Position numbers and translations under genes: made by a program. A stretch of 64,000 nt of DNA from NCBI GenBank assembly GCA_049670505.1, contig JBATTK010000036.1, positions 1 to 64,000 on the forward strand, in the 5' to 3' direction. Shown here piece by piece: positions 23,881 through 32,307 of the stretch (positions are counted from its first letter, which is position 1; every line of letters begins with the position of its first letter). The notes beneath the pieces were generated by a model. It saw nothing but the letters and a program-made list of their open reading frames with translations, made no database searches and was not told where the DNA came from. This stretch comes from JBATTK01 sp049670505 (GTDB taxonomy: Bacteria; Bacteroidota; Bacteroidia; Flavobacteriales; Flavobacteriaceae).

Positions 23881-25269
23881 ATGGAAGTAACCCCCCTTGA
23901 TTTAAGAAATATCCCCGCTATTTCGGAAGTTCCCGAGGAACAATTGCAGTGGCTTATCCAAAATTCCCATGTAGAACATATCCCTGTCGGCGGATTTATT
24001 TTTACCAAAGGCGATGCCATTGACAAACTCTTTATTCTTTTGGAGGGAGAGGTAGATATTAAGATAGAGCAGAACGGAAACTATAAACTGGTGGCCCAAA
24101 TTCAAAAAAATGGGATTTCGGGTGCTTTACCTTATTCAAGGGCTACAACGGCCATTGGTTATGGAGAAGTCATTAAGGACAGTAAAGTGTTGGTGATGTC
24201 CAAGGACAGGTTTAAGGAGATGACTACCAGCTTTTATGAACTTACCGAAGCCTTTGTCCATGAAATGACTTCCAGGACCAGGGAGTTTGCAAAAAACAAT
24301 GTCCAGGCCGAAAAAATGATGGCCTTGGGCAAACTATCCGCAGGATTGGCCCACGAATTGAATAATCCCGCTTCAGCGATGACCCGTGGCGCCAAAGAAC
24401 TTAAAAAACATTTGGGAAACGTTCCTGAAAAATTCAAGAGGGTCATTTCCATAAAAGCCACACCTGAAGAAATAGATGTTATAAACGATGTGCTTTTTGA
24501 TAAACTGACCCATAGGCCCGAAAACAATATGGGCCTTTTGGAGCGCACCGAAAAAGAGGATGCATTGGAGCTATGGTTGGAAGAACACGATGTGGAGAAT
24601 GCCTATGCGCTAACGGAAACTTTACTGGATTTCTGTATGGATATAAAGGCTATGGAGAAGATTTATGAAGCTACGGGCGAAAAAAATTTCCCATCGGCCA
24701 TAGAGTGGATAGAGAATGTACTTACTACGGAGAAAATGGTGGATGAAATCCAAGAGGCCGCCCAACGGATATCTACGTTGGTAACGTCCGTAAAAAGCTA
24801 TACCCACATGGATAGTGCCCCGGAACCCAAGCCTATGGATATAAGGATAGGTATAAAAAGCACCTTGACCATGTTGAACCACAAGCTAAAGCGTAAGAAT
24901 ATTTCCGTGGAAAAGGAATTTGAAGCGGACATGCCCGAGCCAAGGATTATGGTAAGCGAAATCAACCAGGTGTGGACCAATTTAATAGATAATGCTATCG
25001 ATGCAATGGACCAGAATGGAAAATTGCACATAAAGTCCTATAAGGACGGCAATTTTATAAAAACGGAGATCATAGATAGTGGAGAGGGTATACCAGAGGA
25101 AAATCTCAGTACAATTTTTGATCCTTTTTTTACCACCAAGGCAATCGGAGAGGGAACTGGAATGGGATTGGAAGTAGTGCAACGAATTATAAATCAACAC
25201 AATGGCGAAATCAAGGTAACCTCCAAAAAAGGAGAAACCAATTTTATGGTTTGCCTTCCCATCACATAG
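23881..25269 (+). CDS. CNB-domain histidine kinase (first gene of UBP-zinc-finger operon)
   Basis: 462 residues, no membrane segment, so cytoplasmic. A cyclic-nucleotide-binding-like domain (about 8-115) is followed by a HisKA-type dimerisation region with His158 in LAHELNNPASAM, a long helical stretch (about 170-300), and a HATPase domain with the N box EINQVWTNLIDNAIDAM, G1 DSGEGIPEENLSTIFDPFF and G2 GTGMGLEVV. It probably senses a small ligand and phosphorylates the receiver domain of the next gene, 27 bases downstream. The effector nucleotide, if any, is unknown. Confidence 0.88.
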   Translation: MEVTPLDLRNIPAISEVPEEQLQWLIQNSHVEHIPVGGFIFTKGDAIDKLFILLEGEVDIKIEQNGNYKLVAQIQKNGISGALPYSRATTAIGYGEVIKDSKVLVMSKDRFKEMTTSFYELTEAFVHEMTSRTREFAKNNVQAEKMMALGKLSAGLAHELNNPASAMTRGAKELKKHLGNVPEKFKRVISIKATPEEIDVINDVLFDKLTHRPENNMGLLERTEKEDALELWLEEHDVENAYALTETLLDFCMDIKAMEKIYEATGEKNFPSAIEWIENVLTTEKMVDEIQEAAQRISTLVTSVKSYTHMDSAPEPKPMDIRIGIKSTLTMLNHKLKRKNISVEKEFEADMPEPRIMVSEINQVWTNLIDNAIDAMDQNGKLHIKSYKDGNFIKTEIIDSGEGIPEENLSTIFDPFFTTKAIGEGTGMGLEVVQRIINQHNGEIKVTSKKGETNFMVCLPIT

Positions 25270-25296
25270 AAACAAAATTTTAAGCGAAACCCAAAA

Positions 25297-26961
25297 ATGA
25301 AAAAACCTATCATATTTGCTATTGACGATGATCCACAGGTCTTAGCGGCGGTTACCCGGGATTTAAAGTCCGAATACCAAAAAGAATATCGGATTTTAAG
25401 AACGAACTCCCCATTGGAAGCCTTGGATGTGTTGATAGAATTAAAGAAGAAAAGTGAAACTGTAGCTTTATTTTTAGTCGATCAGCGTATGCCCGAAATG
25501 CTAGGGGTAGAATTCTTGGAGCAGGCAAAGGAGTATTATCCAGAGGCGAAAAAAGTCTTGTTAACGGCCTATTCGGATACCGAAGCGGCTATCAAAGCGA
25601 TCAATGATGTGCAGCTAGATTATTATTTGTCCAAACCGTGGAACCCCCCGGAAGAAAAGTTGTATCCTGTACTAAACGATTTGTTGGCCGTATGGCAGCT
25701 CACTTATCGGCCGGACTTCGATGGTATAAAAGTATTGGGATACCAATTTAATCCGCATACCCATGATATCAAGGATTTTTTGTCCAGCAATCTGTTTCCA
25801 TTTCAATGGTTGGATATAGAAACGAGTGAAAAAGCCAAGGAAATTGCCGCTTTGCATGGACTGGAAGTAAAGGATATGCCCGTAGTTTCCTTTCCTGATG
25901 GAGACTGTATGTGCAATCCTTCTATTTCGGAGCTTGCCAAACGCTTGGGCCTCAATGCGGAAGCAAGGGAAACCTTATATGATGTTGCCATCATAGGTGC
26001 GGGTCCGTCCGGACTTGCCGCCGCCGTATACGGTGGCTCCGAAGGACTTAAAACCTTGCTGATCGAAAAGAAGGCACCCGGTGGTCAGGCGGGAACCAGT
26101 TCCAGAATTGAAAACTATTTGGGTTTCCCAAAAGGACTAAGCGGGCAAGAATTGACCCATAGGGCAATTACACAGGCCAAACGCTTTGGAATAGAATTTC
26201 TTTCCCCCAGGGAGGTTACCGCCATACAAACCAAGGATAACTATAAGATTTTAGTATTGGATGATGGCAATGAAGTCCGGACCAAAAGTATTGTCGTTTC
26301 TACCGGGGTGAACTACAGAAAATTACCTGCCGATGGTGTGGAGGATTATACCGGTGCAGGGATTTATTATGGATCTTCCATGACAGAGGCCCAGGCCTGT
26401 AAAGATCGGCAGGTGTATATCGTTGGAGGGGGTAATTCTGCCGGACAGTCCGCCGTTTATCTTTCCAACTTCGCCAGAAACATATATATCGTAATTCGAA
26501 GGGACGATTTATCCAGCAGTATGTCGCAATACCTTATCGATCAGATAAATGCTATTGAAAACATCACATTGGTTCCCCATACCGATATCACTAAAACTAT
26601 GGGCGATAACGGACGTTTGTCAAAATTGGAATTGACACATACCACAACAAAGGAGAAAAGGGAAGTGGAGGCCCACGCCTTATTTATCTTTATAGGTTCT
26701 AGGCCGTATACGGATTGGATAGCACTAGATATTTTAAAGAATGAAAGGGGCTTTTTAGAAACAGGAAGGGATTTGGTAAAGTACGATGACTTTAAAAAAA
26801 TATGGAAAAAAGATCGCGAACCCTTTTTGTTGGAAACCTGTAGCCCAGGAATTTTTGCCTCTGGAGACGTTAGGGCAGGCGCAATGAACAGAGTGGCATC
26901 GGCCGTTGGTGAAGGTTCCATGGCCATTAAATTTGTACACGAATATTTAGCGGAAATATAA
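25297..26961 (+). CDS. Response regulator fused to thioredoxin-fold and TrxR-like FAD domains (no CxxC)
   Basis: 554 residues. A receiver domain (1-130; Asp10-Asp12, phospho-acceptor Asp62 in LVDQRMPE, Lys in YLSKPW), a thioredoxin/glutaredoxin-like domain without CxxC (about 145-225), then a thioredoxin-reductase-like flavoprotein: FAD motif VAIIGAGPSGLAAAVYG, pyridine-nucleotide motif VGGGNSAGQSA, C-terminal ASGDVRAGAMNRVASAVGEG. The TrxR active site CATC is replaced by sequence around YYGSSMTEAQAC, so disulfide reduction by the usual route is unlikely. Suggests a redox switch controlled by phosphorylation. Followed by the zinc-finger gene 2 bases later. Confidence 0.88.
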   Translation: MKKPIIFAIDDDPQVLAAVTRDLKSEYQKEYRILRTNSPLEALDVLIELKKKSETVALFLVDQRMPEMLGVEFLEQAKEYYPEAKKVLLTAYSDTEAAIKAINDVQLDYYLSKPWNPPEEKLYPVLNDLLAVWQLTYRPDFDGIKVLGYQFNPHTHDIKDFLSSNLFPFQWLDIETSEKAKEIAALHGLEVKDMPVVSFPDGDCMCNPSISELAKRLGLNAEARETLYDVAIIGAGPSGLAAAVYGGSEGLKTLLIEKKAPGGQAGTSSRIENYLGFPKGLSGQELTHRAITQAKRFGIEFLSPREVTAIQTKDNYKILVLDDGNEVRTKSIVVSTGVNYRKLPADGVEDYTGAGIYYGSSMTEAQACKDRQVYIVGGGNSAGQSAVYLSNFARNIYIVIRRDDLSSSMSQYLIDQINAIENITLVPHTDITKTMGDNGRLSKLELTHTTTKEKREVEAHALFIFIGSRPYTDWIALDILKNERGFLETGRDLVKYDDFKKIWKKDREPFLLETCSPGIFASGDVRAGAMNRVASAVGEGSMAIKFVHEYLAEI

Positions 26962-26963
26962 GG

Positions 26964-27245
26964 ATGAAACTAAAACCAGCGAAATGTAGCCATTTACAGG
27001 AATTTAAACCGACCAATAGGAAATTGGCAGTGGCCTATGAATGTGCGGAATGTGTGCCTGTAGGGGATTCTTGGGTACATCTAAGAACTTGCGAGGCATG
27101 TGGAACCACCCTATGTTGTGATTCTTCGCCCAATAAACATGCCAGTAAACATTTTGCCAGTCACGGGCATCCGGTGGTCACATCTGCGGAACCCAATGAA
27201 AACTGGGCATGGTGTTATGAAGATAGAACATTTTTAAAATTTTAA
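26964..27245 (+). CDS. UBP-type zinc-finger protein
   Basis: 93 residues, essentially a single UBP zinc finger of the kind that in eukaryotic deubiquitinases binds the free ubiquitin C-terminus. Likely ligands: Cys8 and His10; Cys27 and Cys30; Cys43 and Cys46; Cys51, His59, His63, His67 and His69. The CEACGTTLCCDSSPNKHASKHFASHGHPVV core is well preserved. Bacteria of this type lack ubiquitin, so it probably binds some other free C-terminus or redox partner. It sits between the flavoprotein (2 bases) and the GNAT (3 bases). Confidence 0.9.
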   Translation: MKLKPAKCSHLQEFKPTNRKLAVAYECAECVPVGDSWVHLRTCEACGTTLCCDSSPNKHASKHFASHGHPVVTSAEPNENWAWCYEDRTFLKF

Positions 27246-27248
27246 AGG

Positions 27249-27572
27249 ATGTCAGATACCAACTGGAAAGAACAGGAACTTGTAAATAACGATTCCGATA
27301 CCAAGAAAAAGTTCGAGATACATATAGCCGATGATGTAGCCTACATTGATTATATGATTTCAAAACAACGGATAATCTACCTTACCCATACAGAAGTACC
27401 CCGGCATTTGGAAGGGAAGGGGATAGGGAGTGTCTTAGTTTCCAAGGTATTGGATTTCATAAGGGCTTCCGATTTGAAAATGGCGCCCTTGTGTCCGTTT
27501 GTCGCGGCCTACCTAAAGCGACATCCCGAAAAATCCGAAGGAATATTGGCCGCAGGCTATTCCATTTCTTGA
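27249..27572 (+). CDS. Small GNAT-family N-acetyltransferase (YidJ/Gtn1-like)
   Basis: 107 residues, the short Acetyltransf_CG subfamily. The acetyl-CoA loop is RHLEGKGIGSVLV (about 57-69), preceded by the strand IIYLTHTEVP and followed by MAPLCPFVAAYLKRHPE. An N-terminal extension of about 20 residues is polar. The substrate is unknown. Last gene of the histidine kinase operon; the small size suggests it modifies a small molecule or a protein terminus. Confidence 0.88.
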   Translation: MSDTNWKEQELVNNDSDTKKKFEIHIADDVAYIDYMISKQRIIYLTHTEVPRHLEGKGIGSVLVSKVLDFIRASDLKMAPLCPFVAAYLKRHPEKSEGILAAGYSIS

Positions 27573-27677
27573 TGGGAAAATAATCCTTGAGGTTTTATCT
27601 CGGGAGGAACGGGAATCTAAATAGTAAAATTTCGAGAAATCTTTTTTTGGGAAAGACTTGTAGTTTCCAGTTATCAG

Positions 27678-27823
27678 TTATCCAAAAGTAAAGACTCACT
27701 ATTGCTACTGAATACTAACTACTGAATACTAACTACTTAATACTACTTACTATTTGACCATATGCCTTCGATACGATTGCGGGGCAATCACTCAGGCACC
27801 TATATACGGTCATTGAGTGATTT
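27678..27823. repeat. Duplicated intergenic block, left copy
   Basis: About 146 bases, beginning ttatccaaaagtaaagactc and running into palindromic repeat copy 2. A near-identical block at 28009-28140 differs by a missing actgaatactaact-type unit and few substitutions. Confidence 0.75.
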
Positions 27824-27851
27824 TCGAATAGAAAATCGTATCGAAATGACA
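27762..27851. repeat. ~90-bp palindromic intergenic repeat, copy 2
   Basis: Outer arms TTCGATACGATT / AAATCGTATCGAA, inner arms AATCACTCA / TGAGTGATT, central loop GGCACCTATATACGGTCAT. Complete copy. Confidence 0.88.
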
Positions 27852-27900
27852 TATATCCAGTGTCCAGCTATCAGCGTCCAGTTTCTGGTTTCTGGTCTTT

Positions 27901-27997
27901 CGCCTTTTGTCTTTCATCTTTTGTCTTTTCTCCCTTGTCTTCGGAAAGATAGTCTTCAGCGGACAGTGACGGTCGGTAGTCGTATCGTTTCCAGCAT
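27901..27997. repeat. Composite low-complexity repeat, second family, copy 1
   Basis: Pyrimidine-rich cttttgtctttc units, then CTTCGG, then AGTGACGGTCGGTAGTCG and TATCGTTTCCAG. The same order of blocks recurs at 53370-53445 and 60005-60092. Confidence 0.65.
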
Positions 27998-28008
27998 CCA
28001 GTTTCCAG

Positions 28009-28140
28009 TTATCCAAAGGTAAAGACTCACTATTGCCACTGAATACTAACTACTTAATACTACTTACTATTTGACCATATGCCTTCGATACGATTGCGGG
28101 GCAATCACTAAGGCACCTATATACGGTCATTGAGTGATTT
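28009..28140. repeat. Duplicated intergenic block, right copy
   Basis: Second copy of the block at 27678-27823, likewise running into a palindromic repeat. Confidence 0.75.
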
Positions 28141-28167
28141 CCGTAAGGAAATCGTATCGAAATGACA
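28079..28167. repeat. ~90-bp palindromic intergenic repeat, copy 3
   Basis: Same arms as copy 2 but with TTTCCGTAAGGAAATCG in the outer right arm; the left inner arm has one change (CACTAAGG). Confidence 0.88.
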
Positions 28168-28227
28168 TAACAAACCTGCCAGCCGTCAGATAGGTTTTGA
28201 TGCCTTATAGACTTGCCCAGTGGATAT

Positions 28228-29226
28228 TTATTTTTCTTCCAATTTCCCATTCGGGTAAGAAGCGAACCTACCTTTTTCCCTCGGATGCACATGATCGTTA
28301 TGGGGCCATGGCCAACCTCCAAACTGAGTAAGTCTGTATTCGTCCATGGCCTGTTGGATTTCAATATCCGTATTCATTACAAACGGACCATATTTTGCTA
28401 TAGGTTCCGCAATAGGTTTCCCTTGCAGTAACAAAAAATGGGATTTCTTACTACCATTGATCAAAACGACCTCGTTTTGGGCATTTAATTCCACGCCATG
28501 GTTGGGGGTAATTTTTTCTTCCGCTATAGTTACGTCATCGCCCTCATAAAAATATAAAGTCCTATTGACCTTGTTTTCCGATACAGGCAGCGTGAATTCC
28601 GAATCGGCTTCTAGATGAATATTCCAAATGGCCACCTCATTTTCTGGATTTGCCGCCCAGGAGTTCGGGGCAGGACCCGGGGCATGTATACCCCTATAGT
28701 TTCCTGCAATGACCTTCACCTCTGCGGTATCGGTTTTCACTACGGGAATTTCCTCGTGCCAAAGCATCGCAAAATGTGGGTCTACAAATTTATCGATTTT
28801 GGGAAGGTTTAACCAAATTTGGAAAAGTTCCAAGTGGTTTTCTTTGTCGGCATCTAATAAAGGGAACATTTCCGAGTGCTGTACACCGCGGCCTGCGGTC
28901 ATCCATTGCACATCGCCTTCGCCAAACCTACCTGCCGCCCCTAAAGAGTCCGAATGATCGCAAAAGCCCTTGTTCACTATGGTTACCGTCTCAAATCCCC
29001 TATGTGGATGTGACGGGAATCCGGGGACCGTATGCCCATGGTACATACGCCAACCATCCTTTAGGGTAAAATCGTTCCCCAAATTTCTTCCTACCAATGA
29101 AGTGGCCGGACCCATTTCTTCATTTCCCTTTGGGTAATGGTCCAAATGATAGACGGCAAATAAAAAAGGATCTTGGGTCTGCCATGGAAATCCAAGCGGA
29201 AAAATATGCTTTAAATCACTATTCAT
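28228..29226 (-). CDS. Pirin family protein
   Basis: 332 residues, bicupin. HPHRGFETVTIV (about 78-90), QWMTAGRGVQHSEMF (about 126-140) and the iron ligands within them are typical of pirins; some bacterial pirins act as quercetin 2,3-dioxygenases. The C-terminal cupin ends in the family's PFVMNTDIEIQQAMDEYR. Cytoplasmic. Single-gene unit beside the repeat-rich stretch. Confidence 0.93.
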   Translation of the reverse strand: MNSDLKHIFPLGFPWQTQDPFLFAVYHLDHYPKGNEEMGPATSLVGRNLGNDFTLKDGWRMYHGHTVPGFPSHPHRGFETVTIVNKGFCDHSDSLGAAGRFGEGDVQWMTAGRGVQHSEMFPLLDADKENHLELFQIWLNLPKIDKFVDPHFAMLWHEEIPVVKTDTAEVKVIAGNYRGIHAPGPAPNSWAANPENEVAIWNIHLEADSEFTLPVSENKVNRTLYFYEGDDVTIAEEKITPNHGVELNAQNEVVLINGSKKSHFLLLQGKPIAEPIAKYGPFVMNTDIEIQQAMDEYRLTQFGGWPWPHNDHVHPREKGRFASYPNGKLEEK

Positions 29227-29376
29227 ATCAAAAATGCTTGAATCATAAAATTACGCTTTATACCTGTTTTCTGCCTGATATATTGCTGGTTTTTCCAAAA
29301 GGGTGCTGCTAAAAAATGTTAAAATGTTGTATGGAATGAAGAAAAATAACGTCAGATAGTTAAAAATTAAATTACT

Positions 29377-30666
29377 ATGCGGCCAATCATACTAGTATTA
29401 TTCCTTTTGCTTTCGAGCTATTCATTTTCACAAGAGCGACCCGAAGAACGCAAAATTTCAGAAATTAATATTGTTGGCCTCAAGAGGACCAAGGAGAAAT
29501 TCTTAAGGCGATTAATAAAAGTAAAACCAAACTCCACCTATGATTCCATTAAGATCACAACGGATATTGAACGCTTAAAACGTCTTCCGGGAATTGCCAG
29601 TGCTTCCTATAGTCTAGAGGAGAAGAGAGATACTTATGTGCTTACGTATTCGGTTATTGAAAACTTCACTATTATTCCCGGTTTGCGAATAGCCACGGCC
29701 AATAATGGTGACTTTGCCTTTAGAGTCTCGGTGTTCGAGTTTAATTTGTTGGGAAATAATCAGTTGATAGGAGGTTTTTATGAAAGGAACGTGTTTGATT
29801 CTTACGGCTTTTTCTGGGAACACCCCTTTTTGTTTAGCGATAAACTAGGTGTTGGTTTTAGCTATCAGGATCAGACCACCCAAGAGCCTGTTTTTTTTGA
29901 AGCCGGGACCAAGGATTATCGGTTCAATAATCGATCTTTTGAGGGCAATCTGTTATTTTCTTTTGACTTTCACAATGAGGCCGAGCTAGGGGCAAGCATT
30001 ATAAAGGAGTCTTATGATTTTATAGGGGAGGATATCATACCCAATACGCCACTGTCATTGGAAGCTAATAAAATAGGCTATCGGGCCGTATACCGATATG
30101 TGGATTTGGATATCGATTATCAATATTTTGATGGATTAATTAGCGAATTTACCGGGCAATACATTCAATTTGTTAATGGAAGTGATCAGGCAGCGGTTTT
30201 TCTGAACGACTTTTTATCCTTGCGCAATGATTTTACCTACTACAAGAAAATAAAATCGAGGGGCAACTGGGCCAGTAGGCTTAGACTGGCAGCGGCCATT
30301 GGAAACGAAGACTCGGCTTTTGCACCCTTTACCTTGGACAATCAATTAAATATAAGGGGAGTGGGGAATACCGCGGATCGGGGAACTGCCGCTATTGTTC
30401 TTAATACGGAATACCGCCATACTTTATATGAGAAAAACTGGTTCGTAATCCAAGGAAATGCATTTATAGATGCCGGAAGTTGGCGCAACCCCGGAAGAGA
30501 TTTTTCTGAACTTTTCAACGGAAGTACCGCCAGGGTATACCCAGGTGTAGGTATCCGGTTTATCCACAAAAGAATATTTAATGCCGTTTTCCGATTGGAC
30601 TATGGTTTTGGTGTAACCAAGGACGCTACCAATGGTATCGTATTCGGTATAGGTCAGTATTTTTAG
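29377..30666 (+). CDS. Omp85-superfamily outer-membrane protein (BamA-like, one POTRA-like domain)
   Basis: 429 residues. Signal peptide (MRPIILVLFLLLSSYSFSQ), one POTRA-like domain (about 25-95: KISEINIVGLKRTKEKFLRRLIKVKPNSTYD), then a C-terminal barrel ending in the aromatic residue F (GIVFGIGQYF). The conserved VRGF/Y-type barrel motif of Omp85 proteins appears as NIRGVGNT. Shorter than BamA (about 800 residues), so a TamA/surface-antigen type rather than BamA itself. Role in outer-membrane protein or lipid handling is inferred. Confidence 0.85.
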   Translation: MRPIILVLFLLLSSYSFSQERPEERKISEINIVGLKRTKEKFLRRLIKVKPNSTYDSIKITTDIERLKRLPGIASASYSLEEKRDTYVLTYSVIENFTIIPGLRIATANNGDFAFRVSVFEFNLLGNNQLIGGFYERNVFDSYGFFWEHPFLFSDKLGVGFSYQDQTTQEPVFFEAGTKDYRFNNRSFEGNLLFSFDFHNEAELGASIIKESYDFIGEDIIPNTPLSLEANKIGYRAVYRYVDLDIDYQYFDGLISEFTGQYIQFVNGSDQAAVFLNDFLSLRNDFTYYKKIKSRGNWASRLRLAAAIGNEDSAFAPFTLDNQLNIRGVGNTADRGTAAIVLNTEYRHTLYEKNWFVIQGNAFIDAGSWRNPGRDFSELFNGSTARVYPGVGIRFIHKRIFNAVFRLDYGFGVTKDATNGIVFGIGQYF

Positions 30667-30686
30667 TAGCGCGTCCATGTCAAAAA

Positions 30687-31133
30687 CTAATGCACTGCCG
30701 TATTGATTTCTATCCAATAGTTATCAGGATCTTGAATATAGATTTGCTGCACCCCATCGGCACGATCGGTCACCGCGTTCTCATTTCCGGGCCAATCCCA
30801 ATAGGTGATATTATTATTTTTCAGATGGACTATGAATTCCTGTAGATTTTGGGTCGCAAGGCACAAATGAATGGATTTGTCCTTCTTAAATACAATACTA
30901 TCCTTCTGTATCAAATGTATTTGGGAATTCCCATGTACCGAAAACCATCGGAAACCCGGTTTGCCCTCGGGATGGGGTACTTCTTTCAATTTCAGAATAC
31001 TGCCATAGAATTCCGCACTTTTATCCGAATCGGTTACTACGATCGATTGGTGGTCAAATTGGAAATCAAAGGACTGTGCCCGTGTTAATGTATAGCAAAC
31101 GAGGCAGACCATAACCATATAATATCTTATCAT
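30687..31133 (-). CDS. Exported VOC-family (glyoxalase-like) protein
   Basis: 148 residues: signal peptide (MIRYYMVMVCLVCYTLTRA) then a single glyoxalase/bleomycin-resistance fold with DHQSIVVTDSDKSAEFYGSILKLKE and a DPDNYWIEINT C-terminus, including the metal-ligand His and Glu positions. Export of such a protein is common in flavobacteria, but the substrate is unknown. Convergent with the Omp85-like gene. Confidence 0.87.
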   Translation of the reverse strand: MIRYYMVMVCLVCYTLTRAQSFDFQFDHQSIVVTDSDKSAEFYGSILKLKEVPHPEGKPGFRWFSVHGNSQIHLIQKDSIVFKKDKSIHLCLATQNLQEFIVHLKNNNITYWDWPGNENAVTDRADGVQQIYIQDPDNYWIEINTAVH

Positions 31134-31163
31134 AATATGTTTTTTTAAATTTTCAATATACGT

Positions 31164-31643
31164 TCACAATACCTTCATAAGGGTTACCGCCGTACCGACA
31201 TCAGCAAAAAAAAGGAACCCTTTTCTTTCATAAAGTCGTCTTGCAGCATTTTGTTTATCCACACTCAGGGATAGGGCCGAAATCCCCTTTTTTGAATAAT
31301 ACTTTGCTATCCCATCCAGTAACCGAGAACCTATTCCCTGATTTCTATAAGCATTTTTTAAGGCCATGGTAAGTTCCGGAGTCGTTTCATTGACAAACCC
31401 GTAACCGGTTCGGGGCGGTTTAAATGTTCTTCCCCAAATGGCACCTATAAGGACTCCTTCTTTTTCAGCAACCAAGGCAACATCATTTTCTTGCCTTCCC
31501 CATTGTGAAATGTATTTTGAAAGTTCAGGAGTATCCACAATATTTCTATCAAAAGGGGGCTCATTTTCCCTAACGTACAGCGCCTCGTACAGCATCTCCT
31601 TTAGAAAGCCCATTTCATTTGTATGGATTTCCCTGATTATCAT
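31164..31643 (-). CDS. GNAT-family N-acetyltransferase
   Basis: 159 residues. IREIHTNEMGFLKEMLYEALYV start, acetyl-CoA loop KNAYRNQGIGSRLLDGIAKY (about 113-132), and C-terminal LSVDKQNAARRLYERKGFLF, the normal GNAT order. Substrate not predictable. Lies 10 bases downstream of a lipoprotein gene and may be cotranscribed with it. Confidence 0.9.
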   Translation of the reverse strand: MIIREIHTNEMGFLKEMLYEALYVRENEPPFDRNIVDTPELSKYISQWGRQENDVALVAEKEGVLIGAIWGRTFKPPRTGYGFVNETTPELTMALKNAYRNQGIGSRLLDGIAKYYSKKGISALSLSVDKQNAARRLYERKGFLFFADVGTAVTLMKVL

Positions 31644-31652
31644 TTCTTATAC

Positions 31653-32240
31653 TTATAACAATTCAAAGGACCTTATTGCCAGATCATAGGTTTTTTTAAA
31701 CTTCTTTCTTTTATCCTTTAAGGTCCAGGCCATAATCATATACACATTTTCCTTGCCCTCTACGAAACCCAGGGTATAAGCAATATCATAAATTACATCC
31801 GCTGCATTTCCGTCGATTTCAACAATTTCGGCATCCATACCGTTTATTTTAAGAGAACGCGATTCGGATTGATTGTCAATGGCGATGCCCTCGGCTAAAA
31901 ATTGGAGTTGAATGTCCCTATAATTTTCTACTACGGATTTTGAATCGTTCCACTCTTCCAACTCCTTAAAGATTTCTATCACATCTTGTTTTGGTTCATC
32001 TATAATCACAATATAGGCTTCCTTAAAGATATTTTGATACTGAAGGGACGCATCATCATTTAAATCCTTTGCCTCTTTCATGTATTTGGGAAGTGCTATG
32101 CTATAGTGATCATCGACTTTTATGGTATTAAAATCTTCTGCTACAGAAAGATTTTCCTCTTTATCTTTTAGTAGGCCCAAGCAAGAAGTAAATACTAAGG
32201 GATAACAAAAAACTAAGGCAAGTTTTGATAAGTGTTTCAT
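31653..32240 (-). CDS. Lipoprotein of unknown function
   Basis: 195 residues with lipobox FTSC near residue 20 (LALVFCYPLVFTSCLG). The rest is an alpha/beta domain (YSIALPKYMKEAKDLNDDASLQYQN...) of a kind seen in Bacteroidota lipoproteins resembling PsbP/MogI-type domains; that resemblance is weak. Full-length by its own frame. Followed by the GNAT gene. Confidence 0.8.
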   Translation of the reverse strand: MKHLSKLALVFCYPLVFTSCLGLLKDKEENLSVAEDFNTIKVDDHYSIALPKYMKEAKDLNDDASLQYQNIFKEAYIVIIDEPKQDVIEIFKELEEWNDSKSVVENYRDIQLQFLAEGIAIDNQSESRSLKINGMDAEIVEIDGNAADVIYDIAYTLGFVEGKENVYMIMAWTLKDKRKKFKKTYDLAIRSFELL

Positions 32241-32307
32241 ACTGTTTTGGTGTAGTGTTATTTTTCTATGGCTTAAATTTAAACCACTTTAATTTAACCG
32301 TACATGT

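Larger units (their letters stand above)
27573..28227. other. Gene-free stretch with repeat copies 2 and 3
   Basis: Composed of phrases such as ccagtttccagtt, gaatactaactac and cttttgtctttc, a duplicated block (27678-27823 and 28009-28140) and two copies of the palindromic repeat. No ORF with protein-like content, although spurious open frames cross it. Confidence 0.7.

Noticed and set aside
27762..28431. Several open frames over the duplicated repeats and pirin 3' end
   Set aside because: Repeat-derived or antisense to pirin; no protein-like composition.
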